Source: Desulfurococcales archaeon (GTDB lineage Archaea > Thermoproteota > Thermoprotei_A > Sulfolobales > Desulfurococcaceae). Taken from it: a DNA stretch of 15,930 nt. The stretch spans positions 1 to 15,930 of the forward strand of contig JALWQP010000110.1 of the NCBI GenBank assembly GCA_027083045.1, given 5' to 3'. Position 1 is the first letter of the stretch. The number at the start of each line of letters is the position of its first letter. Below, piece by piece: positions 1-5,921 of this stretch. Under the pieces are notes generated by a model, which was not told the origin of the DNA, made no database searches, and saw nothing but the letters and a program-made list of their open reading frames with translations. A program made the translations under genes and the position numbers.

Positions 1-48
1 GATTACGTAATTATATCAAGAATCTACCGTAGAATAATGAGTGATTGA
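1..48 (+). CDS. C-terminal end of an upstream gene (partial, unidentified)
   Basis: Frame 1 is open from the left edge and encodes about 15 residues ending ...RIYRRIMSD before a TGA at 46-48; the other two forward frames are closed within 35 bases. The stop overlaps the TTG start of the next gene in a TTGA (45-48), the usual sign of translational coupling, so this is probably the last part of a gene in the same operon as the membrane protein. Fifteen residues are too few to assign a family. Genes of the following type often sit next to glycosyltransferases, but nothing here shows that. Confidence 0.5.
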   Translation, partial: DYVIISRIYRRIMSD

Positions 49-1022
49 GATTGAATATCCAAGAAGTAAAGATCTCCAAGAAAACGATAGTACTTGTTAT
101 TCTTGTCGTAACTACAGTTATGATAGCTTATAATGTTATTACAGAAGGGATGAAACCACCGACCATAGATCCGCTTAATCTTCTCCTAGCCTTTATTGTT
201 TTCTTCGGGGCTTGGTTGGTCTCGGCTATCAGGCTGAAAACGATACACATCAGCCTCGATCCCGGGAAGAAGCTTTCGCTGAAAGAATACTTGTATGCGA
301 GATTGTTGGGTGGATTAATGGCATACATAACGCCGTCTGCGATAGGGGGAGAACCTGCTCGCGCATATTATCTATCGTATAAGTGTAATGAACGGTTCTC
401 AAAATACTTTGCCCTAGTCATATACGAGGTTCTATACGATGTATTTGTCACATCAATAGGCGCTGCAGTATTTAGCCTATTCTACCTGCCACTAACGATA
501 CCTATAATTATCGTGGGAATAGCAAACACGGGTTTTTGGGGAACGATGTACCTCTTACTCGAAAACATGATTGATCCCGATAACGCGCCACGCATCATAA
601 GATTTGTGGCTAGGATAGTCAACGATCAACTAAGTAAACGATTAGGTGATTCATATACATCTTTTGCTTCATCTTTTAAGATAATTGTTTCTAGAATGAA
701 TATTGCCAGGAGATTCGTTGTTTGTGCCTTAACAATTGTTTTTCAAATGCTATTTGGTATTACAATCTATTTATTGGGCTTCAATGTTTACAACGTAAAT
801 ATCGCGAGTGCTATAATTGCTTATTTTCTAGCCATAACAGCTAGCGCTCTTCCCACACCTGGTGGAGCTGGTACTATGGAATATGGTTTATCTATAACTC
901 TTCCTCCGGGACTAGTTATTCTTTCACGCTCATTCATATATTATACGACCGTAATTATGGGGATTATTGTCTTATACCATAGCGGTATAAGAGAAATTAT
1001 TGAAAGAACTAGCGGGTCTTAA
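45..1022 (+). CDS. UPF0104 / LPG-synthase-type multi-pass membrane protein
   Basis: Integral membrane protein of 325 residues, the usual size for archaeal members of the lysylphosphatidylglycerol synthase TM-region family (UPF0104, PF03706). Hydrophobic segments are seen near residues 14-31, 44-62, 120-140, 146-172, 224-245, 250-275 and 285-312. The two family signatures are both present: a PSAIGGEPARAYYL stretch near residue 97 in the first half and PTPGGAGTMEYG near residue 270 in the second. The soluble C-terminal aminoacyl-transferase domain of bacterial MprF is absent, as is normal in archaea. Related archaeal proteins have been tied to lipid or dolichol-linked sugar metabolism, but a substrate cannot be read from the sequence. 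The TTG start overlaps the stop of the upstream frame (TTGA), which suggests reinitiation. No independent promoter is visible at the edge of the window. Confidence 0.85.
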   Translation: MRLNIQEVKISKKTIVLVILVVTTVMIAYNVITEGMKPPTIDPLNLLLAFIVFFGAWLVSAIRLKTIHISLDPGKKLSLKEYLYARLLGGLMAYITPSAIGGEPARAYYLSYKCNERFSKYFALVIYEVLYDVFVTSIGAAVFSLFYLPLTIPIIIVGIANTGFWGTMYLLLENMIDPDNAPRIIRFVARIVNDQLSKRLGDSYTSFASSFKIIVSRMNIARRFVVCALTIVFQMLFGITIYLLGFNVYNVNIASAIIAYFLAITASALPTPGGAGTMEYGLSITLPPGLVILSRSFIYYTTVIMGIIVLYHSGIREIIERTSGS

Positions 1023-1049
1023 CAAGTTTGCATAAAATATTTTTAATTA

Positions 1050-1064
1050 ACTAATACAATTAGT
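1050..1064. promoter_or_regulatory. Operator-like palindrome upstream of the gene at 1092
   Basis: ACTAAT-ACA-ATTAGT is a perfect 6-bp inverted repeat with a 3-base centre. It lies just downstream of an AT-rich TATA-like run (about 1038-1050) and upstream of the likely transcription start (about 1069), where a bound dimer would block initiation. It could be chance in AT-rich DNA. Confidence 0.35.
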
Positions 1065-1091
1065 GTTTGAAGCAAAATGAGTTGATATAAA

Positions 1092-1712
1092 ATGTCAAGT
1101 CAGATTTATTCCAAGAGCAGTATTGTCCTACTGAATTTGTCAGGATTTGATCTTATTGTGACCCCAGAAGTTGAGAACTTTATTCCCGAGTTTTGGCACA
1201 CAAAAAAGACCGATGAATGGCAATACATAATACTCCCCAGGCGATCGGTCAGTTTTCTCCAAGTATTCAAGATATTGTCAGACAATTGTTCAGGTAAACT
1301 TTGTTATTCACGCATATTCTTCTACGAACTACGAGATAGACCTGTAGATCTAGTCTTAGAACCCATAGATACTAAGACATTCATCATGTATGGTTCAAAC
1401 CCCCCATTCCCTCGAATAGTTAGAAGAATACTTGCTAATCCTAAGTATAGCAATACAGTTATGTTCATCGCTAAATTCAATGAGACAAAATACGATAACT
1501 ATAGAAAATCTGTGACGATAGCCCGTCGCATATATATGGAATTATCGCCTGTAACGATCAGTAAGGGGCTAGGCAGGTTACTAGGTGTAAAACTTGAGAA
1601 CATAGGTGGCCGCATGAAAGTAACCCTATGTGTTAGCAGGGAAGGGATAAAATCTACTGAGACTATGGGAGGAGTATCGGTTGATATAAGAAGTATAAAC
1701 CAGTGTCTTTAA
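1092..1712 (+). CDS. Unrecognised 206-residue protein
   Basis: An intact gene of 206 codons with ATG start and TAA stop. A weak Shine-Dalgarno (GAGTTGAT, 1079-1086) is correctly spaced, and an AT-rich TATA-like run lies about 45 bases upstream. The product has no signal peptide or clear membrane helix. It reads as a mixed alpha/beta soluble protein with four scattered cysteines (C66, C71, C184, C205), not arranged as a metal-binding cluster. A basic segment around residues 105-115 (PFPRIVRRIL) and a C-terminal section with GLGRLLGVKLENIGGR are its most distinctive parts. I do not recognise the family. It is followed by another unknown gene on the same strand after 95 bases, so the two may be co-transcribed, but the gap is long enough for a separate promoter. 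Confidence 0.7.
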   Translation: MSSQIYSKSSIVLLNLSGFDLIVTPEVENFIPEFWHTKKTDEWQYIILPRRSVSFLQVFKILSDNCSGKLCYSRIFFYELRDRPVDLVLEPIDTKTFIMYGSNPPFPRIVRRILANPKYSNTVMFIAKFNETKYDNYRKSVTIARRIYMELSPVTISKGLGRLLGVKLENIGGRMKVTLCVSREGIKSTETMGGVSVDIRSINQCL

Positions 1713-1807
1713 TACGGAGCCCTACAAGTTATATTCCTAAGAACACCCTATTCTCACATGGGTTCACAGCAGCTTATCAGTATTATTGATTAAAAGGTGT
1801 CCAGTTT

Positions 1808-2101
1808 ATGAAGGAGATAAACATCGTTTTACACACCACTAGAACAAGTCAAGGAATAGTATTAGATAATATAGTCGGATTCACGGTTGAATTACTTAGG
1901 AAAATATATGGGTTGCCCGTTACCTATAGTGTTCATTATGATGATATTGACACATCTTATTTAATTATAGACAATATGCCCCCACTTTATTTATATGAAC
2001 TGCCTGAAATAGATACTCTGATCAATATAGTAAGAGCCGTATATGATATATATAGCATCGAGTCAATACATAATGAAAAACTCGTACCAAGTGAGATCTA
2101 G
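1808..2101 (+). CDS. Unrecognised small protein (97 residues)
   Basis: ATG start with a good Shine-Dalgarno (AAGGTG, ending 1799) eight bases upstream, which supports this as a real gene. The sequence alternates strands and helices: an N-terminal strand (INIVLHTT), an amphipathic helix (LDNIVGFTVELLRKIYGL), two strands, then a C-terminal helix (IDTLINIVRAVYDIYSIE). This strand-helix-strand-strand-helix order is compatible with a small alpha/beta (for example thioredoxin-like) fold, but there is no CxxC active site and no motif I can name. It ends 17 bases from the convergent Cys-rich gene. Confidence 0.65.
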   Translation: MKEINIVLHTTRTSQGIVLDNIVGFTVELLRKIYGLPVTYSVHYDDIDTSYLIIDNMPPLYLYELPEIDTLINIVRAVYDIYSIESIHNEKLVPSEI

Positions 2102-2118
2102 CTAGAAATTATTCGCAA

Positions 2119-2517
2119 TCATACGAGTTCCATATTAGCACCTATTTCGTAGAATGGGCACCTATCCCAGTATAGGGCGCATTTCTTAACAGCGCTTCTA
2201 GTTATATATCTTTCAGTTATGTAACAATAGGCTACATACACGTTATCGCCTGTTTTTACTAATTTATAAAATGGGCAGTCCGAGTTCACAGGCTCCGACA
2301 ATACGTGGACTAACGGATAATAACCCTTGCGGATCTCGACACCTAAAGCCTCTGCAAGTCCGTCTTCAGGGCCGGGTTTCTCGTAGAGTGGACATGATGT
2401 AAATTTATTTGTTAGACAAATATCTTCAACTACTGGCTCAGGTGAAGGACTGCCATATTTAGCAATTGCTCGTCTACTGTAGCATAATCCACTATTATAC
2501 CAAGGACATTTAGGCAA
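2119..2517 (-). CDS. Cys-rich protein with duplicated CP[WLF]Y modules
   Basis: A 132-residue protein with eight cysteines arranged as two copies of a four-Cys module. In the N-terminal half they are C4, C12, C34 and C42; in the C-terminal half C81, C98, C113 and C120. The first and last cysteine of each module are followed by Pro-aromatic/Leu-Tyr (CPWY at 4, CPLY at 42, CPFY at 81 and 120). About 35 residues without Cys separate the halves. Four cysteines per half could bind zinc or an Fe-S cluster. The ligand and function are not known to me and are inference. The start is TTG at 2517: a GAGGG Shine-Dalgarno lies 7 bases upstream, a stop closes the frame just above it, and a TATA box (2552-2560) would start transcription near 2531. 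Convergent with the gene ending at 2101. Confidence 0.75.
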   Translation of the reverse strand: MPKCPWYNSGLCYSRRAIAKYGSPSPEPVVEDICLTNKFTSCPLYEKPGPEDGLAEALGVEIRKGYYPLVHVLSEPVNSDCPFYKLVKTGDNVYVAYCYITERYITRSAVKKCALYWDRCPFYEIGANMELV

Positions 2518-2551
2518 ACCTAATCCCTCGTCGACTCTCTATTAAGTCTGT

Positions 2552-2560
2552 CTTTTAAAT
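2552..2560 (-). promoter_or_regulatory. TATA box for the Cys-rich gene
   Basis: On the minus strand this reads ATTTAAAAG, a good archaeal TATA box. Its centre is about 25 bases upstream of 2531, which gives a short leader carrying the GAGGG Shine-Dalgarno and the TTG start at 2517. It is flanked by AGTCT/AGACT half-sites (see the next entry). Confidence 0.55.
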
Positions 2561-2576
2561 AGACTGTCATAGTCTA
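2560..2576. promoter_or_regulatory. Perfect palindrome abutting the TATA box (candidate operator)
   Basis: TAGACT-GTCAT-AGTCTA is a 6-5-6 inverted repeat that abuts the TATA box at 2552-2560 on its BRE side. A further AGTCT half-site lies on the other side of the TATA box at 2545-2549, so three half-sites bracket the promoter of the Cys-rich gene. This is the geometry of a repressor site that competes with TBP/TFB. The binding protein is unknown; the divergent HTH regulator at 2739 is an obvious candidate by position only. Confidence 0.45.
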
Positions 2577-2582
2577 ATATTC

Positions 2583-2619
2583 TTTTACAACAGCTGAACC
2601 CTTATGGGTTTATGTAAAA
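2583..2619. repeat. Nested inverted repeat in the divergent intergenic region
   Basis: The inner stem AACCC (2597-2601) and GGGTT (2606-2610) closes a TTAT loop. An outer pair, TTTTAC (2583-2588) and GTAAAA (2614-2619), encloses it with an asymmetric bulge of 8 against 3 bases. There is no T-run placed to make it a simple terminator. It could be a regulator site or a leader structure if transcription starts upstream. Confidence 0.4.
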
Positions 2620-2682
2620 ATATTATTGAATTTGAACTCTGTATAAGAGTATTTGAGAAAAGATATATTTAGAGATAATGTG

Positions 2683-2692
2683 TTATAAAATA
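2683..2692 (+). promoter_or_regulatory. TATA box for the HTH regulator
   Basis: TTATAAAATA, centred near 2687, would start transcription near 2712. That gives a leader of about 27 bases containing the GGAGGGTGA Shine-Dalgarno of the regulator gene. Confidence 0.45.
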
Positions 2693-2738
2693 CTATGCAG
2701 AATATATCAGTTATATTAAGATGTGGAGGGTGAAGAAC

Positions 2739-3362
2739 ATGAGCATCCAGGAAAAAATCGATGAGATAACTGAAAAGATAACAATCGATTTGTCACATAT
2801 ACCTTTGAGGCCAACAAGCAAGAAAGAGATACAACAGCTTGAGATGGCGCTAATTATAGCAACGTTATACTCGCCTGAAGTGATCGAATTAATCAAGGAT
2901 CCGATTGAACGTGCAACATGGGTTGACAGTCTTGCAGTTGCTGCTGCTGCTTTAGCACGATATAAGGCGGGCTATTCGATCAGACAGATTGCTGATGAAG
3001 TAGGAAGGAGCGAAACAATGATAAGGGCTCATCTTAACGGTAAGACAAAGGCCGGAAAACTAGTACTTCAAACATATGAAAAATTAAAGCGAGGCGAACT
3101 AAAGATAGTTGTACCGTTCTTAAGAGTGCCAAAGACTATGGTGGAAGCCGACTTACAGGCGATGCGTGAGGAAAAGAAGAAATTTGAAGAGGAGCTAAAG
3201 AGAACAAAAGAAGAATTGGAAAACTTGAAGAGGCAATACGAGGATCTAAAGAACAAGTATGATCAGCTGATGCACGAGAAGCAGGAATTAGAGGAGAAGC
3301 TCAACACGTTTACAGAAGCACTCAAGAAGATCAAGGAGATTATTGAGAATATTACTCTTTAA
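2739..3362 (+). CDS. HTH regulator with KaiC-neighbour-type domain and C-terminal coiled coil
   Basis: A 207-residue protein in three parts. Residues 1-55 are helical. Residues about 56-125 carry a helix-turn-helix (SIRQIADEVGRSETMIRAHL, 80-99) inside a segment that I match from memory to the probable regulatory domain TIGR03879, found near or fused to KaiC-like ATPases in Crenarchaeota. Residues about 135-205 form a long, highly charged heptad coiled coil (KKKFEEELKRTKEELENLKR and on) for dimer or higher-order assembly. DNA binding is inferred from the HTH. No KaiC-like gene is in this window. Start choice: a longer frame opens at 2721, but its first codons contain the strong GGAGGGTGA Shine-Dalgarno (2725-2733), correctly spaced for ATG 2739. 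The last 11 bases overlap the 3' end of the convergent gene. Confidence 0.75.
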   Translation: MSIQEKIDEITEKITIDLSHIPLRPTSKKEIQQLEMALIIATLYSPEVIELIKDPIERATWVDSLAVAAAALARYKAGYSIRQIADEVGRSETMIRAHLNGKTKAGKLVLQTYEKLKRGELKIVVPFLRVPKTMVEADLQAMREEKKKFEEELKRTKEELENLKRQYEDLKNKYDQLMHEKQELEEKLNTFTEALKKIKEIIENITL

Positions 3363-3687
3363 TCCTAATGCTTAGATGTATTTTTTCCGATTCATCGTCC
3401 TTTATCTGTATCTCGATCTTCGATATGTTCTGTAATTTGAAATCTTTATCCCTCCTTAGTACTACTTGATACTTAAAACCACTAATACTTCCTATAATTC
3501 TATACTCGTAGCCTTTAGAGGCATCACTAATACTCTTTTTTATCAACTCAAATAGTGTATTTGGTTTGATGTTCATTTGCTCATATGTAGCTATGCCAAG
3601 CCATGTATAATTTCCCCTCCTCACCTTAAATTTCTGTGTAATTTTTCCGTCCTCTCTATATATGGGCATTCCTATCTTCATTTCCAT
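3352..3687 (-). CDS. Unrecognised small protein (111 residues)
   Basis: The longest frame begins with a TTG at 3708, but the GGAGGT Shine-Dalgarno falls inside those first codons and is correctly spaced for the ATG at 3687, so the product is taken as 111 residues starting MEMKIGMPIY. It is rich in Lys, Arg and strands, with a repeated strand-turn pattern (YEYRIIGSISGFKYQVVLRR, then ISKIEIQIKD, then IHLSIRIKE) that suggests a small mainly-beta domain after a helical middle (NTLFELIKKSISDA). I cannot name a family. It has its own promoter (TATA at 3722-3734) and overlaps the regulator gene tail to tail by 11 bases. Confidence 0.65.
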   Translation of the reverse strand: MEMKIGMPIYREDGKITQKFKVRRGNYTWLGIATYEQMNIKPNTLFELIKKSISDASKGYEYRIIGSISGFKYQVVLRRDKDFKLQNISKIEIQIKDDESEKIHLSIRIKE

Positions 3688-3721
3688 AATGAAAACCTCC
3701 ATCCGCAAACATATTTTTCCC

Positions 3722-3734
3722 TTTAAATATATAG
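3722..3734 (-). promoter_or_regulatory. TATA box for the 111-residue gene
   Basis: The minus strand reads CTATATATTTAAA, a strong archaeal TATA box, centred about 40 bases upstream of the ATG at 3687. It predicts a start near 3703 and a short leader containing the GGAGGT Shine-Dalgarno. Confidence 0.55.
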
Positions 3735-3755
3735 ATCATAACTAATCTCTCTATA

Positions 3756-3770
3756 AAATTTTTGAAAAAG
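3756..3770 (-). terminator. Possible T-rich terminator after htpX
   Basis: Read on the minus strand, a T5 run and a second T4 run (CTTTTTCAAAAATTTT) lie 26-40 bases after the htpX stop and before the next promoter. Archaeal polymerase terminates on such T tracts. The call rests on composition and position only. Confidence 0.3.
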
Positions 3771-3795
3771 AGTCTAGTGAAGAACCGTCAGATGA

Positions 3796-4746
3796 TTATG
3801 TGCTCCTAAATCTATCCAAGAATTTTAGCCTCTTAGAAGGATGAGGGTGTGAACTAAATAGTTCCTCTAGGAGACTGGGTTTAAGCGATTTAACATACTC
3901 TATAAGATAATCTATATCATGTGTACTCACCATTATCGCGTTCTCAGGATCATTTATAAGTAGCATCTTCAGCTGAGAAGCCTTGGCGATCTGTGATCTC
4001 ATTCTCTCGGATAATCTGCCCGTGGCGGCTAGTATCTTGACTAGTGCTCTCTGAAGATAATAGGCACCATTTTTGACTGTTAGTGCTGAGTGCATGTCTG
4101 CATAATATTCTCGTAGTCTTGAAAGATAAAGTACACCTAGATTCAGAATAAATGCCACGACTGTGAGGCCCAAGCCTATGACCATTATCGCAATTGGGCT
4201 TAGATCGTTTTCATCTCTATTGCCGAACCCGTAGAACCATCCCCAGCGGAGCATTATGTTTCCTAACCACCACAGAATAGCTGGGAGCAACCCTATCGTC
4301 ATCATTACTACAACATCCTTATGCTTTAGATGCCCTATCTCATGCCCTATTACTGCCTCGACTTCCCTCGGTTCTAGTATTTTTAGGAGACCACGTGTAA
4401 CCGCTATCCTATATCCTGCAATCATGTTACCATATGCAAATGCGTTAGGTACGTCTATTTCCGCAAGCATAAGGCGCGGTCTCTTGATACCGCTTTCCCT
4501 CGATATCCTATCTACGGCTTCCCTAAGCCATGAAGGCGCTCTATCGTCATAGGGCTCGACATGATACATAGCGTCTATTAGGTATGGGGAGATCAACCAT
4601 TGTATAAAGTATATCATTGCTACCATTACGACGAGAGATTCTATGCTTATGCCACCTATTAATGGCGATATAGCCCATAATATTAGTAGGCTCGCCCCTG
4701 TAACAATTAAGACTGATATGAGCATTGATACGTACAGCTTCCACAT
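3796..4746 (-). CDS. htpX: HtpX-type membrane zinc metalloprotease (M48)
   Basis: A membrane-bound M48 peptidase for quality control of membrane proteins. With the ATG at 4746 the protein is 316 residues, starting MWKLYVS. Two hydrophobic segments come first (about 8-30 and 36-56), then the conserved NAFAYG (101-106), the HEIGH zinc motif (135-139, with E136 catalytic), two further membrane segments (about 146-168 and 183-210) and the REYYAD motif with E213 as the likely third zinc ligand. A conserved SSHPHPSKRL stretch lies near the C-terminus. Start choice: the frame can be extended to a TTG at 4818, but the TATA box (4805-4811) lies inside that extension and would start transcription near 4783, so the upstream start would not be in the mRNA; 4746 also fits the family N-terminus. 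The intergenic promoter appears to be shared with the divergent gene at 4853. Confidence 0.9.
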   Translation of the reverse strand: MWKLYVSMLISVLIVTGASLLILWAISPLIGGISIESLVVMVAMIYFIQWLISPYLIDAMYHVEPYDDRAPSWLREAVDRISRESGIKRPRLMLAEIDVPNAFAYGNMIAGYRIAVTRGLLKILEPREVEAVIGHEIGHLKHKDVVVMMTIGLLPAILWWLGNIMLRWGWFYGFGNRDENDLSPIAIMVIGLGLTVVAFILNLGVLYLSRLREYYADMHSALTVKNGAYYLQRALVKILAATGRLSERMRSQIAKASQLKMLLINDPENAIMVSTHDIDYLIEYVKSLKPSLLEELFSSHPHPSKRLKFLDRFRST

Positions 4747-4803
4747 CAATGTGCAAACACCGTAATACTCCACGATATCCTTTAGAATTACTCCTTTGCA
4801 CCC

Positions 4804-4813
4804 CTTATAAATA
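4804..4813. promoter_or_regulatory. Shared divergent TATA box for htpX and the gene at 4853
   Basis: The CTTATAAATA stretch has a near-symmetric TTATAA core and reads as a TATA box on both strands. On the plus strand it predicts a start near 4833 and a 20-base leader to ATG 4853. On the minus strand it predicts a start near 4783 and a leader of about 37 bases to the htpX ATG at 4746. No other TATA-like element lies between the genes. Confidence 0.5.
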
Positions 4814-4852
4814 CTCAATGTCCAATCAGGATAACAGAAACGGGTGGAAGCA

Positions 4853-5155
4853 ATGTCTGAACTAGCTGTAGCGGTACTCGACCTTCAGGGCCGTCTAATA
4901 ACATGTAGCTCTACCAGCTCGATGCCGTATTCGAAAATACAGAATGCAGTTAGAATGGGCTACGACATATTCAGAACTATTGATTTCATCGTAAGAGAAC
5001 TAGGTTATGAGACGCCTAAAAACGTCAGTGTGAAGACCGAGGATCTAGAGCTGACAGTATTCAAGCGTAGGGATAAAGTTGTCGTGGCAATGATATATGA
5101 GCCAAGCATACCAATATCTATAAATGGTAGTGCTGCTGCCTCCATGGAGGCCTAA
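4853..5155 (+). CDS. Unrecognised small protein, possibly Roadblock-like
   Basis: A 100-residue protein. The frame opens at a GTG at 4844, but that GTG is part of the GGGTGG Shine-Dalgarno, which is spaced five bases from ATG 4853; 4853 is therefore taken as the start. The order is a strand (ELAVAVLDLQGRLI), a helix (SKIQNAVRMGYDIFRTIDFIV), two strands (SVKTEDLELTVFKR and DKVVVAMIYE), then a small-residue tail (SINGSAAASMEA). This order and the length recall the Roadblock/LC7 fold, but no diagnostic motif is present and I treat that as a guess. It has its own divergent promoter opposite htpX. Confidence 0.65.
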   Translation: MSELAVAVLDLQGRLITCSSTSSMPYSKIQNAVRMGYDIFRTIDFIVRELGYETPKNVSVKTEDLELTVFKRRDKVVVAMIYEPSIPISINGSAAASMEA

Positions 5156-5195
5156 ATACGGGTAAAATATTTATCGATCTATATTTTAATTCAGT

Positions 5196-5921
5196 TTATA
5201 CGTTAAGGATTTTCTTCGCATTAAACTCAATCATTCTAGCAACATATTCTCGTTCAACGCCCTTTATGGAACTGATCAGCTCAATTGTTTTTTCAATAAG
5301 GAATGGGTTGAGCTGAAGCGACTTATACTTGTATGGTCCATCGGATTCAGTGATTATTATATTCAGAGGAGCTTTCTCAATTATCCTTTTATGTTTTTCT
5401 TGAATAAGCGCTGCGGGATTAATACCTATAAAGTAGCCCATTGACTCGATATCTTTCAACAGATCCTCGGGACCGGTATACCAGTGAAAGTATGCTCTCT
5501 TTACATCATATTTCACAAGTAATTCGAATACCTCACGCCAAGTCCTTGGGGTGTGGAGATTGTATATGAAATTATGTGTTCTGTTTGCTTCTAGGAAAGT
5601 CTTTAAGATCTCGTTCTGTTTACTAATTGTTTTTGCGACAAATAATCGATCAAGACCAACTTCTCCGATACATTTTATATTGTTCTCGATCGCCAAGTCT
5701 AGAAGCCTGTAGACATCATTAATGTTGTATTTAGTGATCTCCCAAGGATGTATTCCAACACAAGGTATTATTTTACCTTTAAATCTTTTCCCGATCTCAA
5801 TGTTCTTTATACTTGTACTAGGATCATCGGCGACAGATATAATGAAGATTTTATTGTTAATGAATTCAATGATAGTTTTTTCGTCGTATTCGTGTGCATG
5901 ACAGTGCATATCAATGATCAT
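5196..5921 (-). CDS. TatD-type metal-dependent hydrolase
   Basis: A 241-residue amidohydrolase-fold enzyme. All metal and catalytic positions of the TatD family can be seen: H6 and H8 (MHCH), the GIHPWE turn (56-61), E87 in IGEVGLD, H123 in NLHTPR, H146 in FHWYTG, and D194 in TESDGPY. Family members are 3'-5' exonucleases or related hydrolases; the natural substrate in archaea is not known. The length is slightly short of the typical 250-260. The ATG at 5921 overlaps the stop of the upstream gene by 11 bases, so the two are translated from one message. A GGGAGGGAG purine run lies further upstream than usual (about 10 bases), so coupling may matter more than direct ribosome entry. Confidence 0.85.
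   Translation of the reverse strand: MIIDMHCHAHEYDEKTIIEFINNKIFIISVADDPSTSIKNIEIGKRFKGKIIPCVGIHPWEITKYNINDVYRLLDLAIENNIKCIGEVGLDRLFVAKTISKQNEILKTFLEANRTHNFIYNLHTPRTWREVFELLVKYDVKRAYFHWYTGPEDLLKDIESMGYFIGINPAALIQEKHKRIIEKAPLNIIITESDGPYKYKSLQLNPFLIEKTIELISSIKGVEREYVARMIEFNAKKILNV

Noticed and set aside
1935..2010. ATGATGA inside the 97-residue gene
   Set aside because: It encodes an Asp-Asp pair in a gene with good start signals, and the next CTGA is too far away. Similar C-box-like hits near 10444, 10513, 4302 and 8775 (minus) were rejected for the same reasons.
4256..4552. Plus-strand open frame inside htpX
   Set aside because: Opposite the HEIGH and NAFAYG region of a conserved protease; no start signals.
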